NCBI GenBank assembly: GCA_943912855.1
Contig: CALTVC010000004.1
Span: forward strand, 62,001 to 126,000
Length of the DNA: 64,000 bases
Origin: an uncultured Flavobacterium sp.
Lineage (GTDB): Bacteria > Bacteroidota > Bacteroidia > Flavobacteriales > Flavobacteriaceae
Direction: 5' to 3'
Below are positions 18,901 to 27,689 of this stretch, one piece after another. The notes under the pieces were generated by a model, which did no database searches, was not told where the DNA came from, and saw nothing but the letters and a program-made list of their open reading frames with translations. Positions within the stretch are counted from its first letter, which is position 1, and each line of letters starts with the position of its first letter. The position numbers and the translations under genes are program-made.

Positions 18901-21292
18901 CCTTTCAGACGAGGGTAAACTAGATCTTGGCGTTTCAGGTACATCTGCAACCAATGTTAAAGGAGATGTAAGTGTAGCTTCGGGAGCACTACTTAATGCT
19001 TCTGCCTCAGGAGCTACTACTACCTTTAATTTTACTGGCATAGGTAATGGTAGCACTGCCGCAACTACACAAACTATAAATATAGCTACTACAGCTGTAG
19101 CCAAGAACCAATATGTGAATTTTGCATCTAAAAGTGGTTCATACGTTCAGTTAGCTAACAACCTTACACTAGGTACAAACGGTAAATTTACAACTGAAGC
19201 AGGTTCTGTATTCGACACTCAAACTAACGTTATAAGCGGTCCGTCATTTGTTACGGCAGCCACCAGTACAGTAACTACTAATAACACAGGCGGTCTTACA
19301 GGTGCTATTACAGCAACACCTACTTATGCAGCGGGTACACACTATATATTTAACGCTGCTACCACTACCCCATTCCCTACGGATACATTTGCAAACCCTG
19401 CCAATGTAACCACCAATGCTAATGTTACGCTTAATCGTAACATAGCGCCTACAGGAAATGTAACGGTAAACAGCGGTATTTTCGATCTTGATACCTATAC
19501 AATTGACCGTGCCACTTCGGGCAGTATCATCACTTTAGGAAATGGTGCAACCCTTAAAATAAACGGAACAAACGGTTTCCCTGCTAACTATGCCTCACAG
19601 GTATTCAACACTAACAGTACAGTACATTTTGCAGGAGATAACCAGCCTGTTAAAAAACTGACCGCTGAGTATTACAACGTAAGACTATCGGGTACGGGTG
19701 CAAAAACCTTTGACAACGAAACTATAGTTGGCAATAACCTTACCCTTGAAAATGGTCCATCTGTAGCGTTAACAGCTAACAAAACCCTAATAGTAAGGAA
19801 TCAACTAGTTAACAACGGTACGGCAGAAAACTTTACTATAGAAGATAACGGTGCCCTTGTACAAACAAATAACGTAACTAACAGCGGAAGCATTACAGCT
19901 CACAAAAACAGTAATGCACTATACAGACTGGATTATACCATGTGGAGTTCACCTACAAGTGGCACGCAAACTCTTGGACAGTTTTCTCCAAACACCACAG
20001 AAACACGTTTCTATGAATACGATAGCAGAAATGGCGGTTCTGGTTTTGTAGAGGCTTACTATCACGTAGATCCTGCTACAGCTACCTTTGCACCGGCACA
20101 TTCTTACCTTATTCGTATGCCAAACGCCGATAGTACTACAAATTACAATGGTGGCACTGGTACTCTTGTAGTAGATGGTAAGTTTATAGGCACACCTAAC
20201 AACGGTACTATAACACGCGCTCTTAACATGAATACAAACAAATATACCTCTACAGGTAACCCTTACCCATCGCCAATAGGTGTAAGCGATTTCTTTGCAG
20301 CTAACAGTACTGCTATAGACGCAGGTAGTGGTATTTACCTTTGGAGGAAAAAGAACAGCGGAACTACAGGTTCGTATGCTACCATATCTAACGCTTCTTA
20401 TGCATTTAATGCAGAAAACGGTTCTACAACAGGTGGTCAGGTAAACGACCAGTATTTTACTGGTGTTTCATCTTCTGAGTGGAAAATAGCTCCGGGTCAA
20501 GGCTTTATTGTAAAGACAAATAGTACGGCAACCGGAAATCCTGTGGTTACATTTAACAACGGAATGCGTAAAAATGCTCCGGGTTCTGGTGGGCAGTCAT
20601 TCTTCAGGGTAGGTGCGCAAAACATATCGCGCTACTGGATTAACCTTGCTAATGACCAAGGCAACATCAGTCAGTTTACCGTAGCATATACAGCTGATGC
20701 CACTACAGGAATTGACTATAGTTATGATGCATATCGCCTAGCAGAAAGCAATACATTTGCCGCTTATACCATTGCAGAAGATAAAGACCTGATCATACAG
20801 GCACGACCGGAATTTGCCAATACAGATACCGTAAAGGCCGGATATGTAGCACCTCAGGCAGGTACATATACTTTATCGTTAAGCAACAAAGACGGTGTAT
20901 TTACAAATGGTCAGGCCATATACATTCAGGATAACGAGCAGAATGTAACCAGAGAGCTTACACCTGAAGGTTATACATTCAGTACACAAGCCGGTACTTT
21001 TAACGACCGTTTTACAATTGTTTATACTAATCAGGCTCTTAATACCAATGATCCTGTAAAATCAATTGCTAACGTTACTGTATTCAAGAAAAATAGTACT
21101 ATTGTTGCTGATGCCGGAAATGACATCATTAATACCATTGAAGTTTTTGATATTCAAGGACGCGTAATTTTTAGTAATACTAATGTTAACGCAACTAATT
21201 ATAGCTTAAACAGCCTGAATGCATCGCATGAAATGCTGATTGTAAAGGTTTCTACAAACAAAGGTACTGTTAGCAAGAAAATCATTTTCTAG
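15959..21292 (+). CDS. Very large T9SS-exported repeat protein with YDG/MBG-type domains
   Basis: From 15959 this encodes 1777 residues. The N-terminus is unusual: about 33 polar residues precede a hydrophobic core (MQFFTVLLFALTSVASWGQ), so the signal peptide is extended. In order the protein has a jelly-roll-like region with YWNGSSWVNIANT, an Ig-like Thr/Ser-rich stretch, and two tandem YDG-type domains (GSKVYDATLTAPV and QDKTYNGTTAAVV starts). A beta-helix-like middle follows, and from about nt 19838 the C-terminal module shared with both neighbours (YRLDYTMWSSP, RFYEYD, YLIRMPNAD, GNPYPSPIGV, APGQGF). It ends in a type A T9SS sorting domain (IEVFDIQGRVIFSN ... KKIIF). A role as surface adhesin or stalk is likely but inferred. 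Confidence 0.86.
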   Translation: MLKNLQSNLMGLFLPYDTLRGKSILWDRRPLARMQFFTVLLFALTSVASWGQTIFTENMGSPSGTTAISSNTFQNSTGSLTYDQGSATNPADVRSSTASTSYTGASGGGNVWFTTTNAQYGFAINGIDASNYTSLQLSYGYYKNSGTAHATFQVDYWNGSSWVNIANTAANLFTESATASTGWYSAKTLSLPVGAQISGLKIRFLKSGSNGIRIDDVKLTGTLPTCTDPTLTTTNFGNKTVNNGDASFTQTITSNSPGAITYSSGTTSVATVNSSTGAVTIVAPGTSIITASQAASGSYCAATATYTLTVNSTTPSVSATGTLVAVPTTYGTASSNTTFTASGANLTAPIIITAPSGYEISTASASGFGSSVSLTPTSGTVSATTIYVRIAATTTVGNYSGNITLNSASSPVASTSIATVSSTVSAKALTITGLTGGSKVYDATLTAPVAGTATLNGIVNNDPITLSGTPAYNFTTKAVGTNAINITGLSVTGTNASSYSLTLPSLTGTITTKSVTVTGATAQDKTYNGTTAAVVSGGTVVGAITNDAVSVSTTGTFASANAGTGIGVTIALTGNDATNYSLTQPNITANINKANPTFGTVAISLGVGSTYSLTASSISNSDGTLSYGITNTAIATVSGTTINGIAVGSTILNVNQAASTNYNAGNTSYTVNVTAITYNVGDFRTKTGGTWTNRSPIGTATWQRYTASGWVDAVDGNGVNVEPSGTASSNYTVYITQDVTLPTSTTQNATARLYVTNNATFTYGTSALWTFRNLIIDNGATMEMQTRFTVLSSGNFEIYDGGNFVFNHDSNAGASSSLASSLWNGTEVFHPNSNFYIRNHDTGSGNYLFPADANFTSNTYNGVKAYFGNLIINSSGNEVRLTTTNLSAGSTNLYLTHKNLEFAPTSSYNLFYGGATWNIGGNLVINQPTGTTTSYNLGVTTSAVTITLNVKGNFINNSKNLLRLLNNASANVTFNVDGDITLSDEGKLDLGVSGTSATNVKGDVSVASGALLNASASGATTTFNFTGIGNGSTAATTQTINIATTAVAKNQYVNFASKSGSYVQLANNLTLGTNGKFTTEAGSVFDTQTNVISGPSFVTAATSTVTTNNTGGLTGAITATPTYAAGTHYIFNAATTTPFPTDTFANPANVTTNANVTLNRNIAPTGNVTVNSGIFDLDTYTIDRATSGSIITLGNGATLKINGTNGFPANYASQVFNTNSTVHFAGDNQPVKKLTAEYYNVRLSGTGAKTFDNETIVGNNLTLENGPSVALTANKTLIVRNQLVNNGTAENFTIEDNGALVQTNNVTNSGSITAHKNSNALYRLDYTMWSSPTSGTQTLGQFSPNTTETRFYEYDSRNGGSGFVEAYYHVDPATATFAPAHSYLIRMPNADSTTNYNGGTGTLVVDGKFIGTPNNGTITRALNMNTNKYTSTGNPYPSPIGVSDFFAANSTAIDAGSGIYLWRKKNSGTTGSYATISNASYAFNAENGSTTGGQVNDQYFTGVSSSEWKIAPGQGFIVKTNSTATGNPVVTFNNGMRKNAPGSGGQSFFRVGAQNISRYWINLANDQGNISQFTVAYTADATTGIDYSYDAYRLAESNTFAAYTIAEDKDLIIQARPEFANTDTVKAGYVAPQAGTYTLSLSNKDGVFTNGQAIYIQDNEQNVTRELTPEGYTFSTQAGTFNDRFTIVYTNQALNTNDPVKSIANVTVFKKNSTIVADAGNDIINTIEVFDIQGRVIFSNTNVNATNYSLNSLNASHEMLIVKVSTNKGTVSKKIIF

Positions 21293-21334
21293 TATTTTGT
21301 AGCTAATATACAGTACCAAAAAGGTATTCAAAAG

Positions 21335-21368
21335 AAAGCCTGCTCAATTATAGAGCAGGCTTTTTTTT
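21335..21368 (+). terminator. Terminator after the 1777-residue T9SS gene
   Basis: A perfect 10-bp stem (21336-21345 with 21353-21362, extended by A-T pairs) with loop AATTATA is followed by a T run. Confidence 0.9.
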
Positions 21369-21780
21369 GCATTTAATATACAATCTGTTTAAGAAATTTA
21401 AATCAAAGCAAAATTACAGTATTGATAACAATATTACGTATAATCTATTATTTAAATAAATAATCAATTATCAAAACACACAAAACCAATGCTTTAAAGT
21501 GAAAAATTAAAATTATTCTCAATCAAAAAATACGATTCAGAATTTTACGTACTAAACTGACTTTACAACACTTGTTAAAAAAAAGTTAATTAGAAAGTTT
21601 TTTCTTACTTATTAATGTTTAACATATATGACATTTTTATTTTTACCGAATAAAAAATATCAAATCCCCCTTTAAAAGCAGGTATTTCAGAATATAACTC
21701 AATAGGGTTTTACCTAATTAACAAATTCTGTAACACAACATCGATTTATGCTGGTCTAATTTTCCAAAAAATTAATTCAT
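21369..21780 (+). other. Long AT-rich intergenic region before the third large T9SS gene
   Basis: About 410 nt without a gene. It is strongly AT-rich, with a weak -7-like TAATTTTC at 21757-21764 shortly before the start at 21781. I found no stable hairpin or RNA family in it. Its length leaves room for regulator sites or a small RNA, but nothing visible supports either. Confidence 0.55.
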
Positions 21781-24700
21781 ATGGGAAACAACCAACATTC
21801 CAGCTTATTCAGACCCATCATCGCGATCGGGCTGTTTTTAATCAGCATGATAGGATACGCGCAGACGTATAACTATCCGAACACGGGGGCAACCACAACT
21901 AATGGTACAGGTGTTGCAGATGTTAACAATGCAGGAGGAACAGACATGAGTAATTATGCCAGGTTATCACCTGTTCTGTTAGCAAACAACCGTAATGTTA
22001 AAATTACGTGGCCTTCGGTTATAGCAGCGAACACACCTGTGTACATTAAGGTTCGCACAGAAACGGCTCTTTTATCAGGGCTCTTGGGTGGTGCAGTAGG
22101 CGCATTGGTTACAGACCTTGCAGCGTTGCTGGTAGACGGACAAAGGATTACTTTATTGGCTCAGAACGGAACTGGTAATAATAACTCTGTTATCATTGAC
22201 GGTTCTTTTAACAACGACAACTCTACTACTACAAAGATTATTCAGGACGCAGCCGGTGACATTTACATCCGTTTTGTACCAACTCAGTCTTTTGATAATA
22301 TTACCATTACAAATACACGTCTTGGCGCAGTAGGAGTTGTTACAACCAGATACCTTGATGTATATGGCGCGTACTACCTTTCAAACATTCCTTCATGCAC
22401 AGCAGCTTTATACACTGGCTACACAGGTAGTGGTCTTTTAACCGCTGACCTTACTGCCGGAGCAGGAAGTACCTCTGCGCATCTTGCCATAGATACCAGT
22501 CCTACCACGTATTCTGTACTTAAACTGGGTACAGCTGCTGTAGCTGCATATGCAGAACAACAATTCTATTTCCCAGGGACTAATACCGCTACAGATGTTT
22601 ACAACCTAAGATTCCGTATACCAAACACTACGCTTCAGGTGGGGCTATTACAAGCCGCACGGGTAGTCTACTACAACGGAAATACGGTACTGGGTTCAGA
22701 ATCACTCTATAACCTTTTAAGCGTAGACTTACTCGGGTTATTGGGCGCTAACCAAAACGTAAATTTGTCTGTAACACCAGGGTACTCTAATCTTACAAGA
22801 ATTGGTATTCGTTTTGTCAGTGTAGCAAACATTACGGTTAATGACCAAATTCAGATTTTCTCTGTTAACAAAGGTAACTTTACTCTTACAGCTACAGGTA
22901 GCCATGCCAATGGTAACTATTTTGTTGGTGATGTAGCCACATTAACTGCAACAGCAACCGGTTGTTCTACCTATAGTTATTCCTGGACACCAACTACTAG
23001 TTTATTAAATGGAGTAGGTAATACCGCAAGTGTAACAGCTTTAACAACAACACCTGGCTCTACAACCTATACTGTAACGGCAACAGATGCCTTTGGTAAT
23101 ACGAAAACCGCAACAGTTGCTGTAAATGTATTACAGCCTCCGGTTGGCGGTACATTATCAGGTGGCGGATTTGTATGTTACAATACCTTACCGGGTAACC
23201 TCACGGTAACAGGATATACCGGTACTATAGTACGATGGGAACGGAGTATAAACTCTGACTTTAGTGGCGCAACAACCATTAACAACACCACAGCAACCCT
23301 AACCAGTGCAGAACTGGGAGCGCTTACACAAACAACGTATGTTAGAGTAGTAGTAAGCCATAACGGTTATTCTACCTTTGGTTACGCCTCTACAATACTT
23401 ACTGTAAAAACCACAACCTGGAATGGTTCTGCCTGGAGCAACCTTGCACCAGACATAAATACCATGATTTTCTTTACAGGTAATTATGCCGAAAATACAA
23501 GCCTTAGCGGTTGTGCCATACAGGTAAACAATGGTGCTGTAGTATCTATACTACCGGAAAACACCATAACCCTACAATACAACATTACCGTAAACAGTGG
23601 TAGCATGGTGTTCCAGAATAATGCACACCTACTACAAAACACTACAACGGTAAACTTAGGTAACGTTACCTTTATAAGAAACAGCTCTTCGCTTTTCAGG
23701 TTAGATTATACGCTATGGAGTGCTCCGGTAACCGGGCAACAACTGCTTGCGTTTTCACCTAATACCCTTACAGACCGTTTTTACGAATATAAATACGATT
23801 TTAACACTAATACTAACCAAAATTTTGAAGGTTATTACCACGTAGATGCTGCAACTACAAACTTTGTACCCGCAAAAAGCTTCCTGATCAGGATGCCGAA
23901 TGTTGACTCCGCAGCAGGTTATAATGGAGGTACAGGACAATTGGTCTTTCCAGGTAATTTCACCGGTGTTCCAAACAATGGTGCGTACCAGAGGGCACTC
24001 TCGGTACAAGGCGATCGTTATACTGCGATAGGAAACCCCTACCCGTCGCCTATAAATGTACAGGCATTTTTTGACGCCAATCAAAGCGTACTCCAAAATG
24101 GATCAGCACTCTACTTCTGGAGGAAGAAGAACAATACAAATGCCAGTAGCTACGCCACCATGACACGCGACACATATGTTAGCAACCCGGCAACGGGAGG
24201 TAACACCGGTGAAAACCAATATGGAGGAGAAATATGGGATAACTTTTTCCACAATCAGGTAGCACCTGCAAACTGGGTGATAAACCCTGGTCAGGGATTC
24301 ATGGTAAGAACAAGTTCATCATTAGGCAGTGCTAATGTTTCCTTTACAAACAGTATGCGAAGGAATGTACATAATGCACAGTTTTTCCGTCAGGCTGCAC
24401 CAGATGGTACTGAGGCAAACTCTAACTTCTTCCTGGACATAACCAGTAGCGCAGATGCAGGAAGACTGGCTATGGTTTACAGCAATACCGCTACAACAGG
24501 TATGGACCACTTTAGAGATGCCCAAAAGATTTTCGATAGCGGTGTGATTAACTTCTATACCGTGGCAGAGAATGAAAAACTTGTAGTACAGGCACGTCCG
24601 TTTACAGCTTCAGATGTAGTACAAGTTGGATATAAAGCCAATGCTGCAAGGCAATACACCATTTCGGTAGCCGAAACAACAGGAATGTTCGCACAGGGGC

Positions 24701-25080
24701 AAGCCATTTACCTGAAAGACAACCAGGAAGGTATTATAAGGAACATAACCAACAATCCATATACCTTTACTACAGAAGCCGGTACGTTTGACACCCGTTT
24801 TGAAGTGGCATTCTCTACCGTAGCACTTGGTACAGACGAGGTATTGGCCGATATAAACAATGTGGTTATCTTTAAAAACAACGGCGTTGTTAATATAGAT
24901 GCAGGTTCAACTCTTATAAACCGCATACAGGTGTTCGACATAAACGGAAGGCTACTGTATGACCGCGATAACGTAAACTCTGTTACCGGAACCGCCGACG
25001 GCCTAGCCGCGCAAACTCAGGTACTCCTTGTAAAAGTAGATACAATAAAAGGCACTGTAACTAAAAAGGTTGTTTTCTAA
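21781..25080 (+). CDS. Large T9SS-exported protein with PKD/Ig-like domain and shared C-terminal module
   Basis: This is a 1099-residue protein with a signal peptide (LFRPIIAIGLFLISMIGYAQ). The N-terminal about 370 residues are a beta-rich region unlike its two upstream paralogues. A PKD/Ig-like domain follows (SYSWTPTTSLLNGVGNTASV ... TYTVTATDAFGNTKTATV, about residues 395-450), then a second Ig-like segment. The C-terminal module (about nt 23600 onward) matches the two preceding genes: FRLDYTLWSAPV, RFYEYKYD, FLIRMPN, GNPYPSPINV, FWRKKN, NPGQGF and QARPF. It ends with a type A T9SS sorting domain (IQVFDINGRLLYDRD ... KKVVF). It is probably surface-exposed and has no recognisable enzyme motif. 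Confidence 0.86.
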   Translation: MGNNQHSSLFRPIIAIGLFLISMIGYAQTYNYPNTGATTTNGTGVADVNNAGGTDMSNYARLSPVLLANNRNVKITWPSVIAANTPVYIKVRTETALLSGLLGGAVGALVTDLAALLVDGQRITLLAQNGTGNNNSVIIDGSFNNDNSTTTKIIQDAAGDIYIRFVPTQSFDNITITNTRLGAVGVVTTRYLDVYGAYYLSNIPSCTAALYTGYTGSGLLTADLTAGAGSTSAHLAIDTSPTTYSVLKLGTAAVAAYAEQQFYFPGTNTATDVYNLRFRIPNTTLQVGLLQAARVVYYNGNTVLGSESLYNLLSVDLLGLLGANQNVNLSVTPGYSNLTRIGIRFVSVANITVNDQIQIFSVNKGNFTLTATGSHANGNYFVGDVATLTATATGCSTYSYSWTPTTSLLNGVGNTASVTALTTTPGSTTYTVTATDAFGNTKTATVAVNVLQPPVGGTLSGGGFVCYNTLPGNLTVTGYTGTIVRWERSINSDFSGATTINNTTATLTSAELGALTQTTYVRVVVSHNGYSTFGYASTILTVKTTTWNGSAWSNLAPDINTMIFFTGNYAENTSLSGCAIQVNNGAVVSILPENTITLQYNITVNSGSMVFQNNAHLLQNTTTVNLGNVTFIRNSSSLFRLDYTLWSAPVTGQQLLAFSPNTLTDRFYEYKYDFNTNTNQNFEGYYHVDAATTNFVPAKSFLIRMPNVDSAAGYNGGTGQLVFPGNFTGVPNNGAYQRALSVQGDRYTAIGNPYPSPINVQAFFDANQSVLQNGSALYFWRKKNNTNASSYATMTRDTYVSNPATGGNTGENQYGGEIWDNFFHNQVAPANWVINPGQGFMVRTSSSLGSANVSFTNSMRRNVHNAQFFRQAAPDGTEANSNFFLDITSSADAGRLAMVYSNTATTGMDHFRDAQKIFDSGVINFYTVAENEKLVVQARPFTASDVVQVGYKANAARQYTISVAETTGMFAQGQAIYLKDNQEGIIRNITNNPYTFTTEAGTFDTRFEVAFSTVALGTDEVLADINNVVIFKNNGVVNIDAGSTLINRIQVFDINGRLLYDRDNVNSVTGTADGLAAQTQVLLVKVDTIKGTVTKKVVF

Positions 25081-25104
25081 AAAAAATTACTGTGTTCTTT
25101 GGAA

Positions 25105-25137
25105 GATTCCCCACCTCGTTGTGGGGAATCTTTTTTT
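25105..25137 (+). terminator. Terminator after the third large T9SS gene
   Basis: A perfect 10-bp stem (25105-25114 with 25121-25130) with loop CTCGTT is followed by seven T. Confidence 0.92.
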
Positions 25138-25206
25138 ATACCCTCCCCTAATCACTAAAACGTAATAGTTGTATCTTTAGACCTCCAAAACATAACATCT
25201 GTTCTA

Positions 25207-26463
25207 ATGAAACAACTATTTCGAAAAGGGCTCATTCCGGCCCTGGCGCTACTATTGGCATACACCTGCCCGGCGCAAAACAAAGCCAAAACATTTGGCA
25301 ACAACACTAAAGTACCGCGCACCAGCGGTAAAGAAATCCTAACACCTGAAGGCAAATCCATAATGCTGAAGGGCACCAATCTGGGTAACTGGCTCGTACC
25401 CGAAGGCTATATGTTTAAGACCGGACAGGTAAGTTCGCCTACAAAAATACACGAGCTGTTAACCCAACTCGTAGGTCCTGACAGTACCACTGCTTTTTGG
25501 CACAAATACCTGGACCGATACATCACCCACGACGACATTAAGTACCTGAAACGCATTGGTTGCAACCACATCCGCCTGCCATTTCATTACAAGATGTTTA
25601 CAAACGACCTGTATATGGGTACCCGGAATGCCGGCTTTACCTATATGGACAGGGTTGTGGAATGGTGCCGAGCCGAAAACCTCTATGTACTGCTGGATAT
25701 GCACTGCGCTCCCGGCGGACAAACCGGCGACAACATAGACGATAGCGCGGGTTACCCGTGGTTGTACTTCAGTAAAACGAGTCAGGATGAAATGAGCGCC
25801 ATTTGGGTTCGCATAGCACAGCACTATAAAAATGACCCCATAATCATTGGCTACGACCTTGCCAACGAACCCATAGCCCACTATTTCCTTAAAGAAATAC
25901 CTGATTATAACCATCGTTTGTTTTTGCTGTACAAAAGACTGATTGCCGATGTGCGCAAAGTGGACAAGAAGCACAGTATTTTCCTGAACGGTTCTGTTTG
26001 GGCGGGTGACTTTGGGGTGTTTGAGAGCATACTGGACAACAATGTGGTATACGAATTCCATAAGTATTGGTTTGATGTAAACCAGGAAGCCATACAGAAA
26101 TATGTGGATTTTCGTGAGAAATACAATGTACCTATATATATAGGAGAAACCGGCGAAAATACAGATGAGTGGATTGCGCAGTTTACGCCACTCCTTAATA
26201 AGAACAATATCCACTGGGCGTATTGGCCGTATAAGAAGATGGACAACACACGCGGCATTATGAACTTTAAACAGCCGGAAGACTATCCGCTGATTACAAA
26301 GTTTGCCGAAGCAGACAGGGGAAGTTACGAGAAAGTCCGCAATGCCATGCCCGACCGTACTAAAGCACAGCAGGCCCTAAACGGTTTTCTGGAAAACTGT
26401 ATTTATAAAAATTGTTTCCAAAACAAAGGATACATAGAAGGACTTGGCTTGAAAGTGGAGTAA
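25207..26463 (+). CDS. GH5 family glycoside hydrolase (beta-glucanase/glucosidase type)
   Basis: This 418-residue protein begins with a signal-like segment (IPALALLLAYTCPAQ). The (beta/alpha)8 barrel contains the GH5 signatures: GTNLGNWL near the N-terminus, IRLPFHY, LYVLLDMHCAPGGQ, the acid/base in YDLANEP (Glu221) and the nucleophile in IYIGETGEN (Glu314). The pattern resembles GH5 members acting on beta-1,3 or beta-1,6 glucans (exo-glucanase type), which would fit the glucan enzymes at the start of the window, but the subfamily cannot be fixed by eye. It has no T9SS sorting domain, so it is probably periplasmic. A hairpin terminator follows it. Confidence 0.9.
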   Translation: MKQLFRKGLIPALALLLAYTCPAQNKAKTFGNNTKVPRTSGKEILTPEGKSIMLKGTNLGNWLVPEGYMFKTGQVSSPTKIHELLTQLVGPDSTTAFWHKYLDRYITHDDIKYLKRIGCNHIRLPFHYKMFTNDLYMGTRNAGFTYMDRVVEWCRAENLYVLLDMHCAPGGQTGDNIDDSAGYPWLYFSKTSQDEMSAIWVRIAQHYKNDPIIIGYDLANEPIAHYFLKEIPDYNHRLFLLYKRLIADVRKVDKKHSIFLNGSVWAGDFGVFESILDNNVVYEFHKYWFDVNQEAIQKYVDFREKYNVPIYIGETGENTDEWIAQFTPLLNKNNIHWAYWPYKKMDNTRGIMNFKQPEDYPLITKFAEADRGSYEKVRNAMPDRTKAQQALNGFLENCIYKNCFQNKGYIEGLGLKVE

Positions 26464-26485
26464 TTGATTATGTTTTTCTATACAG

Positions 26486-26516
26486 AACCGTAGCAGTAAT
26501 GTTGCGGTTTTTGTTT
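26486..26516 (+). terminator. Terminator of the GH5 gene
   Basis: A 10-bp stem with two G-U pairs (26486-26495 with 26500-26509) and a GTAA tetraloop is followed by a T-rich stretch. It runs directly into the promoter box of the next gene. Confidence 0.75.
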
Positions 26517-26524
26517 TATATTTG
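26517..26524 (+). promoter_or_regulatory. -7 promoter box of the small orphan gene and HAD phosphatase
   Basis: TATATTTG is a perfect match to TAnnTTTG, 15 nt before the ATG at 26540. The open frame also contains a TTG at 26522, inside the box, so ATG 26540 is the realistic start. No good -33 element is visible. Confidence 0.55.
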
Positions 26525-26539
26525 GAAAAACTTACAACC

Positions 26540-26881
26540 ATGATAATTACACTTACAATTAACGGTGTTACTTCTACACCTTTTAAAACACCTTATAAAA
26601 ATCACGCTGCGTATTATATATTCGACCAGGCTGTTAATGCGGCGAGTATTGCACCTACAGCTTTAGCACATCCAAATTTCTTTGGAACAGCAGCTTTAAT
26701 AAATCAGACAACTTACAATAGTAAGACACTTGGGCAAAAGAAAAAGTTCTTCCCTACACCAATTAGCGGGAATCACTATTTCAGTAATCAACACGGAGAT
26801 AGAGAAGACCTTGATTTTATAGGACAAATGAAAAAGATTTTCAACAGTTTTAGCCAACTAAAAGGCAGCACAATAGTATAA
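26540..26881 (+). CDS. Small hypothetical protein of unknown family
   Basis: This encodes 113 residues, with no signal peptide or membrane segment. I do not recognise it. The sequence starts MIITLTINGVTSTPF, has a middle with few charges (AAYYIFDQAVNAASIAPTALAHPNFFGT), and ends with charged residues (QKKKFFPTP, GDREDLDFIGQMKKIF). It is likely real: it has a good promoter box and ends 2 nt before the HAD phosphatase, so the two are probably co-transcribed. It contains no cysteine and no repeat. Confidence 0.55.
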   Translation: MIITLTINGVTSTPFKTPYKNHAAYYIFDQAVNAASIAPTALAHPNFFGTAALINQTTYNSKTLGQKKKFFPTPISGNHYFSNQHGDREDLDFIGQMKKIFNSFSQLKGSTIV

Positions 26882-26883
26882 AA

Positions 26884-27531
26884 ATGCAAAAACTTAAAGC
26901 CGTAATATTCGACCTTGATGGCACCCTGGCCAATACGTTGCCGTTGTGCATAGCGGCATTCCGTAAGGCAATTGAGCCACACATAAACCGTAGTGTAAGC
27001 GATGCCGAAATTATAGCCACATTTGGCCCAAGTGAGGAAGGTACCATTATGGCACTTGCACCTGATTTTTACGAACAGGGTGTAGCCGATTACCTTACCC
27101 ACTACACCACCCTTCACGATATGTGCAATGCTCCGTTTGAGGGTATCATTCCATTGCTTGAGCAACTAAAAGAGAAAGGCGTCCGTACTGCTATGGTAAC
27201 GGGCAAAGGGCGTAAAAGCGCGTTGGTATCGTTAGAGAAGTTTGGGTTGCTCCCCTACTTTGAGTTGCTTGAAACCGGTAGGCCCGAAGGCCCAAGTAAA
27301 CCGCAAGGTATTAAGGCAATTCTTAATCAGTGGTCTGACCTTGATAAAAACGAAGTAATATATATAGGCGATGCTCCAAGCGATGTTACCGCCTGTCGTG
27401 AAGCGGGTATCCCTATAGTAGGTGCCGCCTGGGCTGAAACCGCCGAACCCGAACAACTTGTCGCCATGCACCCTGATGTGATGTTTGACAGTGTTGAGGA
27501 TTTTGCGGAGTGGTTGTTGAAAAATGTTTAA
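26884..27531 (+). CDS. HAD-superfamily hydrolase (phosphoglycolate phosphatase-like)
   Basis: A 215-residue subfamily IA HAD phosphatase. Motif I is FDLDGTLANT (nucleophile Asp10, acid/base Asp12), motif II/III lies in AMVTGKGRKSAL, and motif IV is YIGDAPSDV. The helical cap between residues about 15 and 80 is the type found in Gph/PgmB-like enzymes. These enzymes hydrolyse small phosphate esters; the substrate cannot be read from sequence. Its ATG follows the orphan gene's stop by 2 nt. An inverted repeat (27534-27658) separates it from the converging GT51-like gene. Confidence 0.9.
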   Translation: MQKLKAVIFDLDGTLANTLPLCIAAFRKAIEPHINRSVSDAEIIATFGPSEEGTIMALAPDFYEQGVADYLTHYTTLHDMCNAPFEGIIPLLEQLKEKGVRTAMVTGKGRKSALVSLEKFGLLPYFELLETGRPEGPSKPQGIKAILNQWSDLDKNEVIYIGDAPSDVTACREAGIPIVGAAWAETAEPEQLVAMHPDVMFDSVEDFAEWLLKNV

Positions 27532-27533
27532 GC

Positions 27534-27658
27534 TTTTTCCATTTCGAGCGAAACGCAGTGAAGCCGAGACACCGCAGGCTGAATGAAGTTAAATCTCTAC
27601 CAATAATCAACTATATGAGATTTTTCCATTCCGCTGCACTCCACTCGAAATGGAAAAA
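27534..27658. repeat. Intergenic inverted repeat with 15-bp perfect ends
   Basis: Positions 27534-27548 and 27644-27658 are perfect 15-bp reverse complements, enclosing about 95 nt. The right arm can pair instead with 27621-27630, so two alternative hairpins are possible. It fills the gap between converging genes and may act as a two-way terminator or be a dispersed chromosomal repeat. Confidence 0.7.
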
Positions 27659-27689
27659 TCAACAATAAACTATTTAAAATAGATACTCT

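Noticed and set aside
25459..26214. Minus-strand open frame opposite the GH5 gene
   Set aside because: The GH5 catalytic residues are clear on the plus strand; the antisense frame is cysteine- and valine-rich without any motif.
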